This document shows positions 17,691 through 26,173 of a stretch of 64,000 nucleotides of DNA, piece after piece. The position numbers and the translations under genes are program-made. The notes under the pieces were generated by a model that saw nothing but the letters and a program-made list of their open reading frames with translations, ran no database searches and was not told the origin of the DNA. The stretch comes from Streptococcus suis S735. Lineage in GTDB: Bacteria > Bacillota > Bacilli > Lactobacillales > Streptococcaceae. The stretch covers positions 1,916,888-1,980,887 of the forward strand of contig NC_018526.1 of NCBI RefSeq assembly GCF_000294495.1, read 5' to 3'. How positions within the stretch are numbered: position 1 is the first letter of the stretch; each line of letters opens with the position of its first letter.

Positions 17691-20093
17691 TCAGGAAAGT
17701 TGCTTTTGATATTTTCTTTTTGCTTGATAGGCTCTCCATAGTTGGCCTAAGCCCTTGAAAAAATTTCCATTGACAATGGTTAGAATCCCTTCCACCATCG
17801 GTAAATCGAGCATGTCTCCTGTCATCTTTGCCATTGCCCTAAATGGCATATTATAAAGGAACAGCAGGTTCAAGTCAGGAGTCCCTTTCTGCTCTGCTTT
17901 TTTCAGTAAGCCAGCCAACAGTTTATGCACGCCACGTGCCAACCCACTCTTCGCAAATTGGAGTTTCAAAACTGGATCGTTCAGGCTCAGTTCTTGACCA
18001 ATTTTCCAGGTTTCTTCTGGAACTGGACGTCCAAGCAATTGTGCAAAATCCTGCTCTGAAACAGCCTGCACTTGGGCTGTCAGATAAGTCGGAATCTGTT
18101 CTGAAGCAGGAAATTGGTCTACAGTGCCTTCTCGGGTAATCTCGCCAACTAAGCGAATATCCTGACTACTTGCACCTACATACAAGAGATAATTTCCAGC
18201 CTCTACTTCAAATTGGCCTGTCTCTTTATTAAAATAACGAAACGTATAGTCCTCAAAAGGAATAAAAATCTGTTTGGACTCGCCTGCTTTTACATATACT
18301 TTTTTAAAGCCTTTTAACTCCTTTGCAGGGCGGTAAATCTGACGAACTTCTTTGCCTACGTACAATTGGACAATTTCAGCACCATCAACCAGACCAGTAT
18401 TTGTAATAGTGACTCTGACTCCTAATTCGGTCACATCCAATTGACTGTAAGAAAAGTCTGTGTAGGACAATCCATAACCAAAGGGATACTTGACAGTCTT
18501 GTCAAGGCTTGTAAAGTAACGGTAGCCTACATAGAGAGCTTCCTTATAGAGGGAAAAATCGCCTTCCGCTGGATAGTCATCCGAAGATGGAACATCTGCA
18601 AGATTAATAGGATAGGTTTCGCTTAGTTTTCCTGATGGGTTGACACGTCCTGTCAAGGTATCTAAAATGGCTCTGGCACCAGCTTCTCCTGATAGATAGC
18701 CGTGAAGAACCGCATCTACATCCACATCCCAATTCATATCCACAACTGAGCCTGCTGATAGGACAACAACGATTTTTTTACCTGTCCCTACCAAGGCATT
18801 CAGTAAGGATAACTGGTTTTTAGGGAGACTTATATGATGACGATCCAAGCCCTCACTTTCACTCATTTCATCTAGCCCCATATAGTAAAGAACAAGTTCC
18901 GCTTGGTTTGCAAGATTGACAGCCCTGTCAACTAACACCCTGTTTTCTTTATCTACACGTTGATAGCCTTGTTCGTAACCAATGACATTTAATGGATAAT
19001 CTGCGATGCAATCCACTGTTTTATCTAATTGTCTTGTATTGATTAAAGAAGAACCTGCTCCCTGATAGCGAGGATTTTGGGCAAATTCTCCGATGAGAGC
19101 TATTTTTGTCTCACTAGATAAGGGCAAGATCTGATCCTTATTTTTTAATAGCACAATGCTCTCAGTGGCAGCCTGACGGGCCAATTCATGTTGTTCAGAA
19201 TAATCTACAGATTGTTTTTCAGCATGAGCCAACTCTAAAACTACATCAATCAGCTCATCCACGCGCTCATTCAATACTTGCTCGGATAGACGACCAGACT
19301 GAACAGCGTGAATGATTTCCTTTTGACCAACCTTTTTAGTACCTGGCATTTCCAAATGACTACCATTTTCAACACCGAGAACATGGTCATTGGAGCCACC
19401 CCAATCCGATACGACAAAGCCTGTAAAGCCCCATTCATCACGGAGAATGTCACGTAAGAGGTGCTTGTCTTCATTAGCGTAGACGCCGTTTATTTTGTTA
19501 TAGGCAGACATGATTGCCTTTGGATTTCCTTCACGCACTGCAATCTCAAATCCTGTCAGATATAGCTCTCTCAGTGTACGCTCATCTACAATGGAGTCTG
19601 AAGCCATACGGCGCAATTCCTGACTGTTTACAGCTAAATGCTTTGGCGTTGCCGCAACACCTTGCGACTGCATTCCTCGGATCATTGCGGCCGCCAGTTT
19701 TCCCGCTTGATATGGATCCTCTGAATAATACTCAAAGTTTCGACCACATAAGGGACTGCGCTTGATATTAAGCCCCGGCCCCAAAATGACATTGACACCC
19801 AAGCTATTTGCTTCTGCGCCAAGACCCTGTCCGACACGTTCAACCAGGTCCACATCCCAAGAATTTGCCAAGGTAGCAGCTGTTGGGAAACAAGTTGCAG
19901 GGACAGAGGCATTCAGCCCTAAGTGATCACCTTCACCTTCTTGCTTGCGAATTCCATGTGGTCCATCAGACAAAAAGATAGATGGAATTCCTTTTTCAGG
20001 GTAATCCTTTGTTTCCCAAACAGATTTTCCTGACATGAGAGCTGCTTTTTCTTCCAATGTTAAACGATTAATAATCTCCTGATACTTCATCAT
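17691..20093 (-). CDS. GH3 beta-glucosidase-like enzyme, conventional domain order, cytoplasmic
   Basis: An 800-residue protein without signal peptide. Domain order is canonical: GH3 N-terminal barrel (about 1-300) with PKHLAVNSQE and the nucleophile Asp in GFVVSDWGG (near residue 228); GH3 C-terminal sandwich (about 310-530) with IVLLKNKDQILPL; and fibronectin III-like domain from YPFGYGLSYTDF (about 560-660). A tail of about 140 residues with several hydrophobic, amphipathic stretches follows and is unusual in length. The enzyme probably removes a terminal beta-linked sugar; the exact substrate is not readable. It heads an operon with the GT2 gene and has a LytTR-type promoter (20122-20189). 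Start could be either of two adjacent ATGs. Confidence 0.9.
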   Translation of the reverse strand: MMKYQEIINRLTLEEKAALMSGKSVWETKDYPEKGIPSIFLSDGPHGIRKQEGEGDHLGLNASVPATCFPTAATLANSWDVDLVERVGQGLGAEANSLGVNVILGPGLNIKRSPLCGRNFEYYSEDPYQAGKLAAAMIRGMQSQGVAATPKHLAVNSQELRRMASDSIVDERTLRELYLTGFEIAVREGNPKAIMSAYNKINGVYANEDKHLLRDILRDEWGFTGFVVSDWGGSNDHVLGVENGSHLEMPGTKKVGQKEIIHAVQSGRLSEQVLNERVDELIDVVLELAHAEKQSVDYSEQHELARQAATESIVLLKNKDQILPLSSETKIALIGEFAQNPRYQGAGSSLINTRQLDKTVDCIADYPLNVIGYEQGYQRVDKENRVLVDRAVNLANQAELVLYYMGLDEMSESEGLDRHHISLPKNQLSLLNALVGTGKKIVVVLSAGSVVDMNWDVDVDAVLHGYLSGEAGARAILDTLTGRVNPSGKLSETYPINLADVPSSDDYPAEGDFSLYKEALYVGYRYFTSLDKTVKYPFGYGLSYTDFSYSQLDVTELGVRVTITNTGLVDGAEIVQLYVGKEVRQIYRPAKELKGFKKVYVKAGESKQIFIPFEDYTFRYFNKETGQFEVEAGNYLLYVGASSQDIRLVGEITREGTVDQFPASEQIPTYLTAQVQAVSEQDFAQLLGRPVPEETWKIGQELSLNDPVLKLQFAKSGLARGVHKLLAGLLKKAEQKGTPDLNLLFLYNMPFRAMAKMTGDMLDLPMVEGILTIVNGNFFKGLGQLWRAYQAKRKYQKQLS

Positions 20094-20121
20094 CTTTTCC
20101 TCATTCTATTTCTTTATCACT

Positions 20122-20189
20122 ATCATATCAGACTAAAGGGACAATTAAAACGCTTTCTTCATAATCTGTATGATTTTGGACATAATCTG
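20122..20189 (-). promoter_or_regulatory. Promoter of the GH3-GT2 operon with LytTR-type direct repeats
   Basis: On the minus strand: CAGATTATG repeated with a 21-bp period (plus-strand positions 20181-20189 and 20160-20168). Nine bases then lead to a weak -35 (TTTTAA, 20145-20150), a 17-bp spacer and an extended -10 (TGATATGAT, -10 at 20122-20127). The layout is duplicated at 23937-24004. A weak -35 with upstream direct repeats suggests activation. Confidence 0.78.
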
Positions 20190-20193
20190 CTAT

Positions 20194-20224
20194 AAAAAAT
20201 CTCCCCAGAAAATACTAGGGAGAT
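20194..20224 (-). terminator. Terminator of the permuted GH3-gtrA operon
   Basis: On the minus strand ATCTCCC / GGGAGAT followed by TTTTTTA. It lies between the BOX-like repeat and the next promoter. Confidence 0.8.
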
Positions 20225-20240
20225 CGCTCCTATTACTTCT

Positions 20241-20454
20241 TATACTCAATGAAAATCAAAATCAGGCTAGCTCCAACAGTCTGAGAATAGACTGTTGGAG
20301 GTGGGAGATAGGACGAACCTAGTTCGTTTCTATATGAGCAGATAGAACTCTGTCGCTTTATTATTGTCAAGCGACAGGCTGGAAACCTCCACTGGAACTT
20401 TCCACTCATCAAATCAAGTCAACAACGGCTGAGTTTGATTTTCGAAGAGTATTA
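20241..20454. repeat. BOX-like repeat between gtrA and its terminator
   Basis: About 214 bp with inverted ends (TACTCAATGAAAATCAAA near 20243; TTTGATTTTCGAAGAGTA near 20434), the end signature of streptococcal BOX elements. It contains an internal hairpin, CTCCAACAGTCT / AGACTGTTGGAG (20271-20300). Its right end supplies the stop codon of gtrA. Together with the terminator and LytTR promoter it accounts for the 20094-20451 gap. Confidence 0.7.
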
Positions 20455-20931
20455 TTTCATGATTACAAACTTCATCATTGGATAGTTGACAGCCACTTGA
20501 ACGAAAATATTGACCCAGTTGGCTGCTGTCTGTGCCCAGCCCAAGCTCAAGCCCCATGATGTAAAGAGTTGAGTGGTGTAAGGCGGCAGCACAATGGACA
20601 AAATTCCTGCAACGACAACAGTCAAGATATACCAATGGAGGGTTTTGGATATATCGTTTTCTGCTCCGAATACCAACTTCCTTTGAACAATATAGTTGAC
20701 AACCTGTGCCGCTATGTAAGCCAAGAGGAAGGAGAGAAAGCCGTTCAATCCGCCATTTTCTACGGAATAATGAAAGATAAACCAGTGAAATGGCTGACTT
20801 GACAAGGCTGTAAAGAGGAAATTGGTTGACAACCAAAGGACGCAGAAGTTTGTAATAGTTGCGATGTTTGATAAGACATTAAACTTGATAAACTCCCACA
20901 AATCTGGGTGTTTGGCAATCCATTCTTTCAT
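20452..20931 (-). CDS. GtrA-family membrane protein
   Basis: The start at 20931 (MKEWIAKH) is chosen because AGGAG lies five bases upstream; the longer reading frame lacks this. The product has 159 residues and four predicted helices with the GtrA-type opening FIKFNVLSNIATITNF. GtrA proteins are thought to translocate polyprenyl-phosphate sugars across the membrane for glycosylation of surface polymers. It lies 38 bases after the permuted GH3 gene in one operon. Its stop codon sits inside the end of a BOX-like repeat, so the last residues may have been reshaped by insertion. Confidence 0.85.
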   Translation of the reverse strand: MKEWIAKHPDLWEFIKFNVLSNIATITNFCVLWLSTNFLFTALSSQPFHWFIFHYSVENGGLNGFLSFLLAYIAAQVVNYIVQRKLVFGAENDISKTLHWYILTVVVAGILSIVLPPYTTQLFTSWGLSLGWAQTAANWVNIFVQVAVNYPMMKFVIMK

Positions 20932-20969
20932 ACGGTCTCCTATGCAAGACAAGGGGGAAATCCCCCTTG

Positions 20970-23879
20970 TTATGCTACTTCTTTTTCTTCTTTTTTCTTA
21001 CCTGTCAACTTAACGAGTCCAAGACCTGTCAAGCCGATAAGGGCAATATTACTTGCTACCAATACAACAATCCACCATTTTGTTTTTGGTTTATAGATGT
21101 CAAAGGCTGCAGAATGAGCAACGGTGTACAAGATGTTCTTACTTGCCTGACGAAGTGCTGCAACACCTTCTTTAGTACCTGTTGAGGTTGCTGTCGGTGC
21201 ATCACCTACTGGGGTTAACATAAGGTCGCCACCATTGCGGATTGCTTGATCTGGACTCATGTAGTCTTGACCGTCAAAGTCCGTAATAACCATTCCTCTG
21301 AAGCCCCACTCGTCACGGAGAACTGTATTCAAGAGGTCGCTATTACCCCCTGCCCAGAGGGTACCAATACGGTTAAAGGATGACATAATAGCAGTCGCTC
21401 CGCCTTCTTTGACAGGAATTTCAAAGGCTTTCAGATAGATTTCACGCATTGCCTGTTCATTTGACCATGTTGCAACACCTTCTCGGTTATCTTCTTGGTC
21501 ATTGAGAGCAAAGTGTTTGGTAAAAGTATAGACACCATTTTCAAGAGCTTTTGCTACCAGTGAGCTTGCCATTTTACCTGAAATCAGTGGGTCTTCTGAA
21601 TAGTACTCGAAGTTCCGGCCTGAGAATGGTGAGCGGTGGATGTTCACTGCAGGAGCATATAGACCAACAATACCGTGTGCCAATGCCTCTTTAGCAAAAG
21701 CATCACCCATTTCTTCCGCCAAGTCGGTATTCCAAGTAGAAGCAACAACGACTTCTGAGTTGTATTGGATACCTTTGATACCTTGGAAGATACCGTTGAT
21801 ACCAGCAGGTCCGTCCAAGTCAACAACAGCTGGTTTATCGATTGATTTGACTGCTCCTGTTGCATAACCACCAAAGCCAACCAAGTTGACCATTTCATCA
21901 ACAGACATTTGAGCAACTAGTTGTTCCCAACGCTCATCATCATAGTTTGCACCAATCAAATCAACCAAACGAAGTCCATTGTCTTCTGTTGTCACAGTAT
22001 CAATCGGTGTTTCAGATGATTCGTCAATGCGGAAGTTTGCGTTGTTAATTTCTGTAGCAATTTGCTCACTTGCTTCTTTGTCTTTTGTGCGTTCGGTTGG
22101 CAAAGTACCGTCCCAATCCGCACGGGTTACATAGTTGATATCGCCCACAGCATATTCAAAGGCGTTGGTTACTTCAGCCTTATCAGATGAACGTTGTTTC
22201 AAGACTTCTTTGCTATCAACTGTGTAGGTTTCTGAATCCAAGACATCATGCGCATTGTTCATGAGTTTGATTTCATAGTCACCCTTGTCCAAAACATAGG
22301 CTTTTTCTGTCTTTTCGTCGTAAGATGCCATATCATCACGGTCGAAGGAAATGGTTAATTCTTCGCTCTTACCTGGCTCAAGGACCTCAGTCTTATCAAA
22401 TCCAGCCAAGACAACGTGTGATTTCTCAACACCACCTTCAGTATATGGAGCTGTGTAATAGACTTGTGCAACTTCCTTACCAGCCACGTCACCAGTATTG
22501 GTTACTTTAACATTGACCTCAATCTTGTCACCATTTTCTTTCATGCTAGTGATTTCTTGGTCAAAGTTGGTATAGCTCAAACCGTAACCAAATGGGTATT
22601 GAACAACTTTATCATAAGCTGCTTCGTCCACTTGACCAGTCGCATTGTCAACAAAGCGAGTTTCGTAGTAACGATAGCCTAGATAGATACCTTCTTGATA
22701 GTTAACAAATTTGTAGTTAAAGGTTTGTGGTTCTTTTGCTCCCCATGGAGTTTTTTCATAGGTGATATTAGTATAAGAGAAGTCACCTGTATTCCAGTAG
22801 GTTGGATTGCTTTCCAAGTCGTAGGCATAGGTATCGACCAAGCGACCAGATGGGTTGACCTCCCCTGCCAAGATATTAGCTACACCAGTCAAGCCGGTTG
22901 AGCCAGGACCACCAATCCAAAGAGCAGCATCGACGCCTGCATCTTCTAAGAAGCCGAGTTCCATGGCATTTGAGGAGTTAACCAAGACAACAACCTTGTC
23001 AAAGTTCTCTGTCACAGTCTTCAACATGGCTTTTTCAACTTCTTGAAGTTCAAGGTAGTGCTTGTCCTTGTCACCTTGTTGGTATTCTGCCATGTTTTGT
23101 GGAAGGTCCGCACCTTCACCACCATTACGAGAAATGACTACCAAGGCTGTATCTGAAAAGTTCTTCGCGTTTGTTAACAGTTCCTCTGAGTATTTGTCTT
23201 GAGTTGGCTCGTAGATATTGTAATCTCCACCATTGAGGGAGAAAATATTTGTCCCTTCTTTTTCTGGAAGGTTTTCTGTGTAGAAGTCTGTCAATTCGCT
23301 GTTGACTTCAAAACCTGCATTTTCAAGACCTTGTTGCAGATTGATGTTTTTGGACTCATCTGCCGCACCTGAACCAGATCCACCGTAAGTAATGGCTACA
23401 GAAGAAATACCAAAGACATTGACCTTGGATGATTTTTCAAGTGGTAGGGTCTTATTCTTGTTTTCAAGCAAGACAGTGCCTTCTTCTTGAATGGTCGTTA
23501 CCAAGGACTTAGAAACTTCTTCTGCATCAGCAATTTTAGCAGCATCTGCATAAGACGGCGCAAAATAGGTGTCGATCACATTGACAAACATATTGACAGC
23601 ATAGTTAGCTCCAACGATAATGATACTCAAGAGAGCCAAGAGGCCAAAGCCCAACTTTTTCTTCTTGCTAGAGAGGGATTTTTCCTTCACTACGCGATAA
23701 ATCGCAAATCCCAATAAGCCAAGGACAACTACAGCAGAACAGATAAATACTGTTTTTGCAATCCCGACCGCATCCAATGATTGATAGCTACTTGGATAGC
23801 TATCTGCATAGACTATTTTTCCTGATAGCAGAGCTCCTGCTAGGCTCAAGAGAGCCCCTTTCCTTTTCCAAGTCTTCAT
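20970..23879 (-). CDS. Membrane-anchored, circularly permuted GH3 glycoside hydrolase
   Basis: A 969-residue protein in which the GH3 domains appear in reversed order. N-terminal hydrophobic segments lie at about 8-24, 37-60 and 75-96. The GH3 C-terminal sandwich comes first (about 125-420, starting EEGTVLLENKNKTLPL). A fibronectin III-like domain follows (about 430-545, YPFGYGLSYTNF). The GH3 N-terminal barrel comes last (about 640-900), with NIHRSPFSGRNFEYYSEDP, TKHFALNDQE and the predicted nucleophile Asp in MVITDFDG (near 866). A C-terminal helix (about 935-957) ends in KKKEEKEVA. The catalytic part is probably outside the membrane. AGGAGG precedes ATG. Cotranscribed with gtrA from a LytTR-type promoter. 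Confidence 0.9.
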   Translation of the reverse strand: MKTWKRKGALLSLAGALLSGKIVYADSYPSSYQSLDAVGIAKTVFICSAVVVLGLLGFAIYRVVKEKSLSSKKKKLGFGLLALLSIIIVGANYAVNMFVNVIDTYFAPSYADAAKIADAEEVSKSLVTTIQEEGTVLLENKNKTLPLEKSSKVNVFGISSVAITYGGSGSGAADESKNINLQQGLENAGFEVNSELTDFYTENLPEKEGTNIFSLNGGDYNIYEPTQDKYSEELLTNAKNFSDTALVVISRNGGEGADLPQNMAEYQQGDKDKHYLELQEVEKAMLKTVTENFDKVVVLVNSSNAMELGFLEDAGVDAALWIGGPGSTGLTGVANILAGEVNPSGRLVDTYAYDLESNPTYWNTGDFSYTNITYEKTPWGAKEPQTFNYKFVNYQEGIYLGYRYYETRFVDNATGQVDEAAYDKVVQYPFGYGLSYTNFDQEITSMKENGDKIEVNVKVTNTGDVAGKEVAQVYYTAPYTEGGVEKSHVVLAGFDKTEVLEPGKSEELTISFDRDDMASYDEKTEKAYVLDKGDYEIKLMNNAHDVLDSETYTVDSKEVLKQRSSDKAEVTNAFEYAVGDINYVTRADWDGTLPTERTKDKEASEQIATEINNANFRIDESSETPIDTVTTEDNGLRLVDLIGANYDDERWEQLVAQMSVDEMVNLVGFGGYATGAVKSIDKPAVVDLDGPAGINGIFQGIKGIQYNSEVVVASTWNTDLAEEMGDAFAKEALAHGIVGLYAPAVNIHRSPFSGRNFEYYSEDPLISGKMASSLVAKALENGVYTFTKHFALNDQEDNREGVATWSNEQAMREIYLKAFEIPVKEGGATAIMSSFNRIGTLWAGGNSDLLNTVLRDEWGFRGMVITDFDGQDYMSPDQAIRNGGDLMLTPVGDAPTATSTGTKEGVAALRQASKNILYTVAHSAAFDIYKPKTKWWIVVLVASNIALIGLTGLGLVKLTGKKKEEKEVA

Positions 23880-23936
23880 AAGACTTCCTCCTAAACATTT
23901 CGGCTTTCATGTAAGCCTTTTCTTTTTCTTGAATCC

Positions 23937-24004
23937 ACTATATCAATTAACATACTCAATGAAAACCCTTTCTTCATAATCTGTCATTTAACCTTCATAA
24001 TTTG
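23937..24004 (-). promoter_or_regulatory. Promoter of the permuted GH3-gtrA operon with LytTR-type direct repeats
   Basis: On the minus strand: CAAATTATG and CAGATTATG with a 21-bp period (plus-strand positions 23996-24004 and 23975-23983). Nine bases lead to -35 TTTTCA (23960-23965), then a 17-bp spacer and extended -10 TGATATAGT (-10 at 23937-23942). All distances equal those at 20122-20189, and the stretch ACAGATTATGAAGAAAG is identical in both. Confidence 0.78.
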
Positions 24005-24084
24005 TAAATTTATAAGAATAATCCTACTCTTGCTATTTTATCATTTGATTTTCTAAAATATAGCTAACAATTTCATTTTAATTT

Positions 24085-24093
24085 TGATATACT
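24085..24093 (+). promoter_or_regulatory. Extended -10 promoter of the two-component operon
   Basis: TGATATACT, with no clear -35 and no copy of the LytTR repeats in plus orientation, so autoregulation is not evident. Confidence 0.55.
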
Positions 24094-24117
24094 GATAGAA
24101 AATAAAAGGGGTGCTTT

Positions 24118-24831
24118 ATGAAAATCGCGATTGTAGAAGATCAAAAAATTGAGCAAGATAGATTGTCCAACTACATCAAAACCTACTGCAAAAAAGCTGG
24201 GATTGCAGTGGAAATCAGCTGTTTTAACGACGGTCTCCATATCACTAGTGACTATCAAAAACAATTTGACCTGATTTACCTAGATGTCGAGATGGAGATT
24301 ATGGACGGGATGACCACCGCTCAAAAAATTCGAAATCTTGATAAGGAAGTTCTATTAGTATTTGTGACCAATCATTCCCATGTCGCTATTCAGGGCTACT
24401 CTGTTGAGGCCATTGATTTTCTTCTCAAACCACTGAGCTCCTTTGTCTTTGAGGAACATTTTAAAAAAATTCTTAGAAAATTACCCGATAGCCAAGAGAA
24501 GCAAAGTTTGTATATAAAAAGCAAGCAGTCCACCGTAAAACTCTATCAAGAAGATATTGTTTACCTAGAAAGTCAAGGACATCAGGTTCACATCTACACA
24601 GTTGACAGTGGCCTAACCATTACCCATAATAGTCTCAAAAATCTCGAAGCCATGTTAAACAGTAAATTGTTTGTACGAGCCCACTCGGCCTATATCATCA
24701 ATTTGTCCCATGTTCAAAAAGTGGAAGGTAGCCTTGTTTACGTCACAAATACAGCCTTGCCGATTAGCCGCCCAAGGAAAAAAGAATTTATGACAGCTCT
24801 AACCAACTTCATCGGAGATAGCCTACTATGA
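24118..24831 (+). CDS. LytTR-family response regulator
   Basis: A 237-residue two-domain regulator. The receiver domain (about 1-120) has acidic residues in IVEDQK, the phospho-acceptor Asp56 in LIYLDVEMEIMDG, and the conserved Lys in FLLKP. The C-terminal LytTR DNA-binding domain (about 135-235) contains YLESQGHQVHIYT and FVRAHSAYIINLSHV. Such regulators (ComE, BlpR, AgrA type) bind direct repeats spaced by two helical turns. The matching repeats at both GH3 promoters make these its likely targets. Its stop overlaps the kinase start by an ATGA. Confidence 0.93.
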   Translation: MKIAIVEDQKIEQDRLSNYIKTYCKKAGIAVEISCFNDGLHITSDYQKQFDLIYLDVEMEIMDGMTTAQKIRNLDKEVLLVFVTNHSHVAIQGYSVEAIDFLLKPLSSFVFEEHFKKILRKLPDSQEKQSLYIKSKQSTVKLYQEDIVYLESQGHQVHIYTVDSGLTITHNSLKNLEAMLNSKLFVRAHSAYIINLSHVQKVEGSLVYVTNTALPISRPRKKEFMTALTNFIGDSLL

Positions 24832-26135
24832 TCAATTTCCCTGATATTCCACGTTTCTATACTGCACTAACAGAAAGCTTGGCCTGCCTACTGGTATGTT
24901 CCTCACTTGTTTTGTCTGAAAAATGGTCACGCAAACAGGTACGTATCCTCCTGATTTTTCTCATACAAATCTTACTTCAACTAGCGGCTGGCAAACTCCC
25001 CTTGCTCCTTTGGACTGTAGGAATGGGCACCAATATCGCTTGGATGTTTGTTTCCGTTCGATTTCTTGGAGTTATCCACAAGAGGACTAGTCTCTATTTG
25101 ACAGCAAAAGCCTTTATTATTGCCGAATTAGTAGCCTCCATTACTTGGCATCTCTACTGTTTGACGATTTATCAACAACCTGTGGATAACTTGTGGACAC
25201 AGGGGTTATTTCTGTTGATAACTTCTCTACTTTCCTATTGGCTCATCTATCTTCAAGATCAAAAAGTTCGCTTAGAAGAATTGGATAAATTCATTGAGCA
25301 GCGAGATGTGACGGTAGCCGTCTTTACAACTTTATCTATCTTTGTTCTCAGTAATATTGGTTTCATCCTCTCAGGCACGCGCCAATTTCAAGATTCGACC
25401 AGCATCTTCATTCTCCGGACAACCGTCAATCTCTCTGGTCTTCTACTCCTATTCACCCAAGAATCTCAACAATACGATCGCTATTTACGGCAGGAATTGA
25501 CTTCTATCAATAATATCTTTCAACTTCAATACAAGCAATACCAAGCCTATCGTGAAAACAGTGAGATTCTTGACCGTAAGGTCCATGATTTAAAGCATCA
25601 ACTGGCCATCATTCAGCAAGAATCGGATAAAACCAAAAAGGAGCAATACCTAGAGGAAATGAGCGAGGTGATCCAGACACTTGATGCCAAGATTGAAACA
25701 GGAAATCCCGTTCTAGATACCATTCTCAGCCAGAAAAATTATTACTGTTTGCAAAATGGAATCAACTTTACCTGTATTGTTCAGGGAGAACCCCTCCATT
25801 TTATGGATGTAATGGATATTTCAGCTCTGTTTGGAAATGCCATTGACAATGCCATCGAGGCTGTGGAAAAAATAGACAATCCTGAACAACGCTTGATTAC
25901 TTTAAAGGTTGCCAGCCATCAGCAATTTCTCATCATCCGATTAGACAACTACGATACTTCTTCGCTTGACTTATCCACAGGACAGCTCCCAGAAACATCA
26001 AAAACAAATAAGGACTACCACGGATTCGGTCTTAAGAGTATGGAGTATGTTGCCAATAAATACGGTGGCAGTCTCACACTTAGCAAGGAAGATAATTGGG
26101 TTCAACTAAAGATCATTCTCCCTTTACAAGTATAG
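24828..26135 (+). CDS. HPK10/GHKL sensor histidine kinase partner of the LytTR regulator
   Basis: A 435-residue kinase. About six predicted membrane helices occupy residues 15-210, a coiled-coil-like linker follows, then an H-box with the predicted phospho-acceptor His253 in RKVHDLKHQL. The ATPase domain has an N-box (LFGNAIDNAIEAVEK) and G-box (YHGFGLKSMEYVANKYGG). This is the ComD/BlpH/AgrC architecture, whose members usually sense peptides, but no small peptide gene is apparent next to it. Its coding sequence contains three perfect DnaA boxes. A strong terminator follows. Confidence 0.92.
   Translation: MINFPDIPRFYTALTESLACLLVCSSLVLSEKWSRKQVRILLIFLIQILLQLAAGKLPLLLWTVGMGTNIAWMFVSVRFLGVIHKRTSLYLTAKAFIIAELVASITWHLYCLTIYQQPVDNLWTQGLFLLITSLLSYWLIYLQDQKVRLEELDKFIEQRDVTVAVFTTLSIFVLSNIGFILSGTRQFQDSTSIFILRTTVNLSGLLLLFTQESQQYDRYLRQELTSINNIFQLQYKQYQAYRENSEILDRKVHDLKHQLAIIQQESDKTKKEQYLEEMSEVIQTLDAKIETGNPVLDTILSQKNYYCLQNGINFTCIVQGEPLHFMDVMDISALFGNAIDNAIEAVEKIDNPEQRLITLKVASHQQFLIIRLDNYDTSSLDLSTGQLPETSKTNKDYHGFGLKSMEYVANKYGGSLTLSKEDNWVQLKIILPLQV
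25072..25080 (+). promoter_or_regulatory. Perfect DnaA box inside the kinase gene (1 of 3)
   Basis: TTATCCACA, exact consensus. Confidence 0.6.
25181..25189 (-). promoter_or_regulatory. Perfect DnaA box inside the kinase gene (2 of 3)
   Basis: TGTGGATAA, the exact consensus on the minus strand, followed at once by a near box TTGTGGACA. Confidence 0.6.
25971..25979 (+). promoter_or_regulatory. Perfect DnaA box inside the kinase gene (3 of 3)
   Basis: TTATCCACA, exact consensus. Confidence 0.6.
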
Positions 26136-26165
26136 AAAAATCCCGCTTGAAGGCGGGATTTTCTT
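26136..26165. terminator. Bidirectional terminator after the kinase gene
   Basis: AAAATCCCGC / GCGGGATTTT stem with A and T runs on both sides; serves the kinase and the convergent phosphoesterase gene. Confidence 0.88.
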
Positions 26166-26173
26166 TCTATTCA

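Noticed and set aside
20414..20836. 140-codon open frame overlapping gtrA in another frame
   Set aside because: It runs through the BOX-like repeat, has a biased composition and no ribosome site, while the gtrA frame gives a clear family match.
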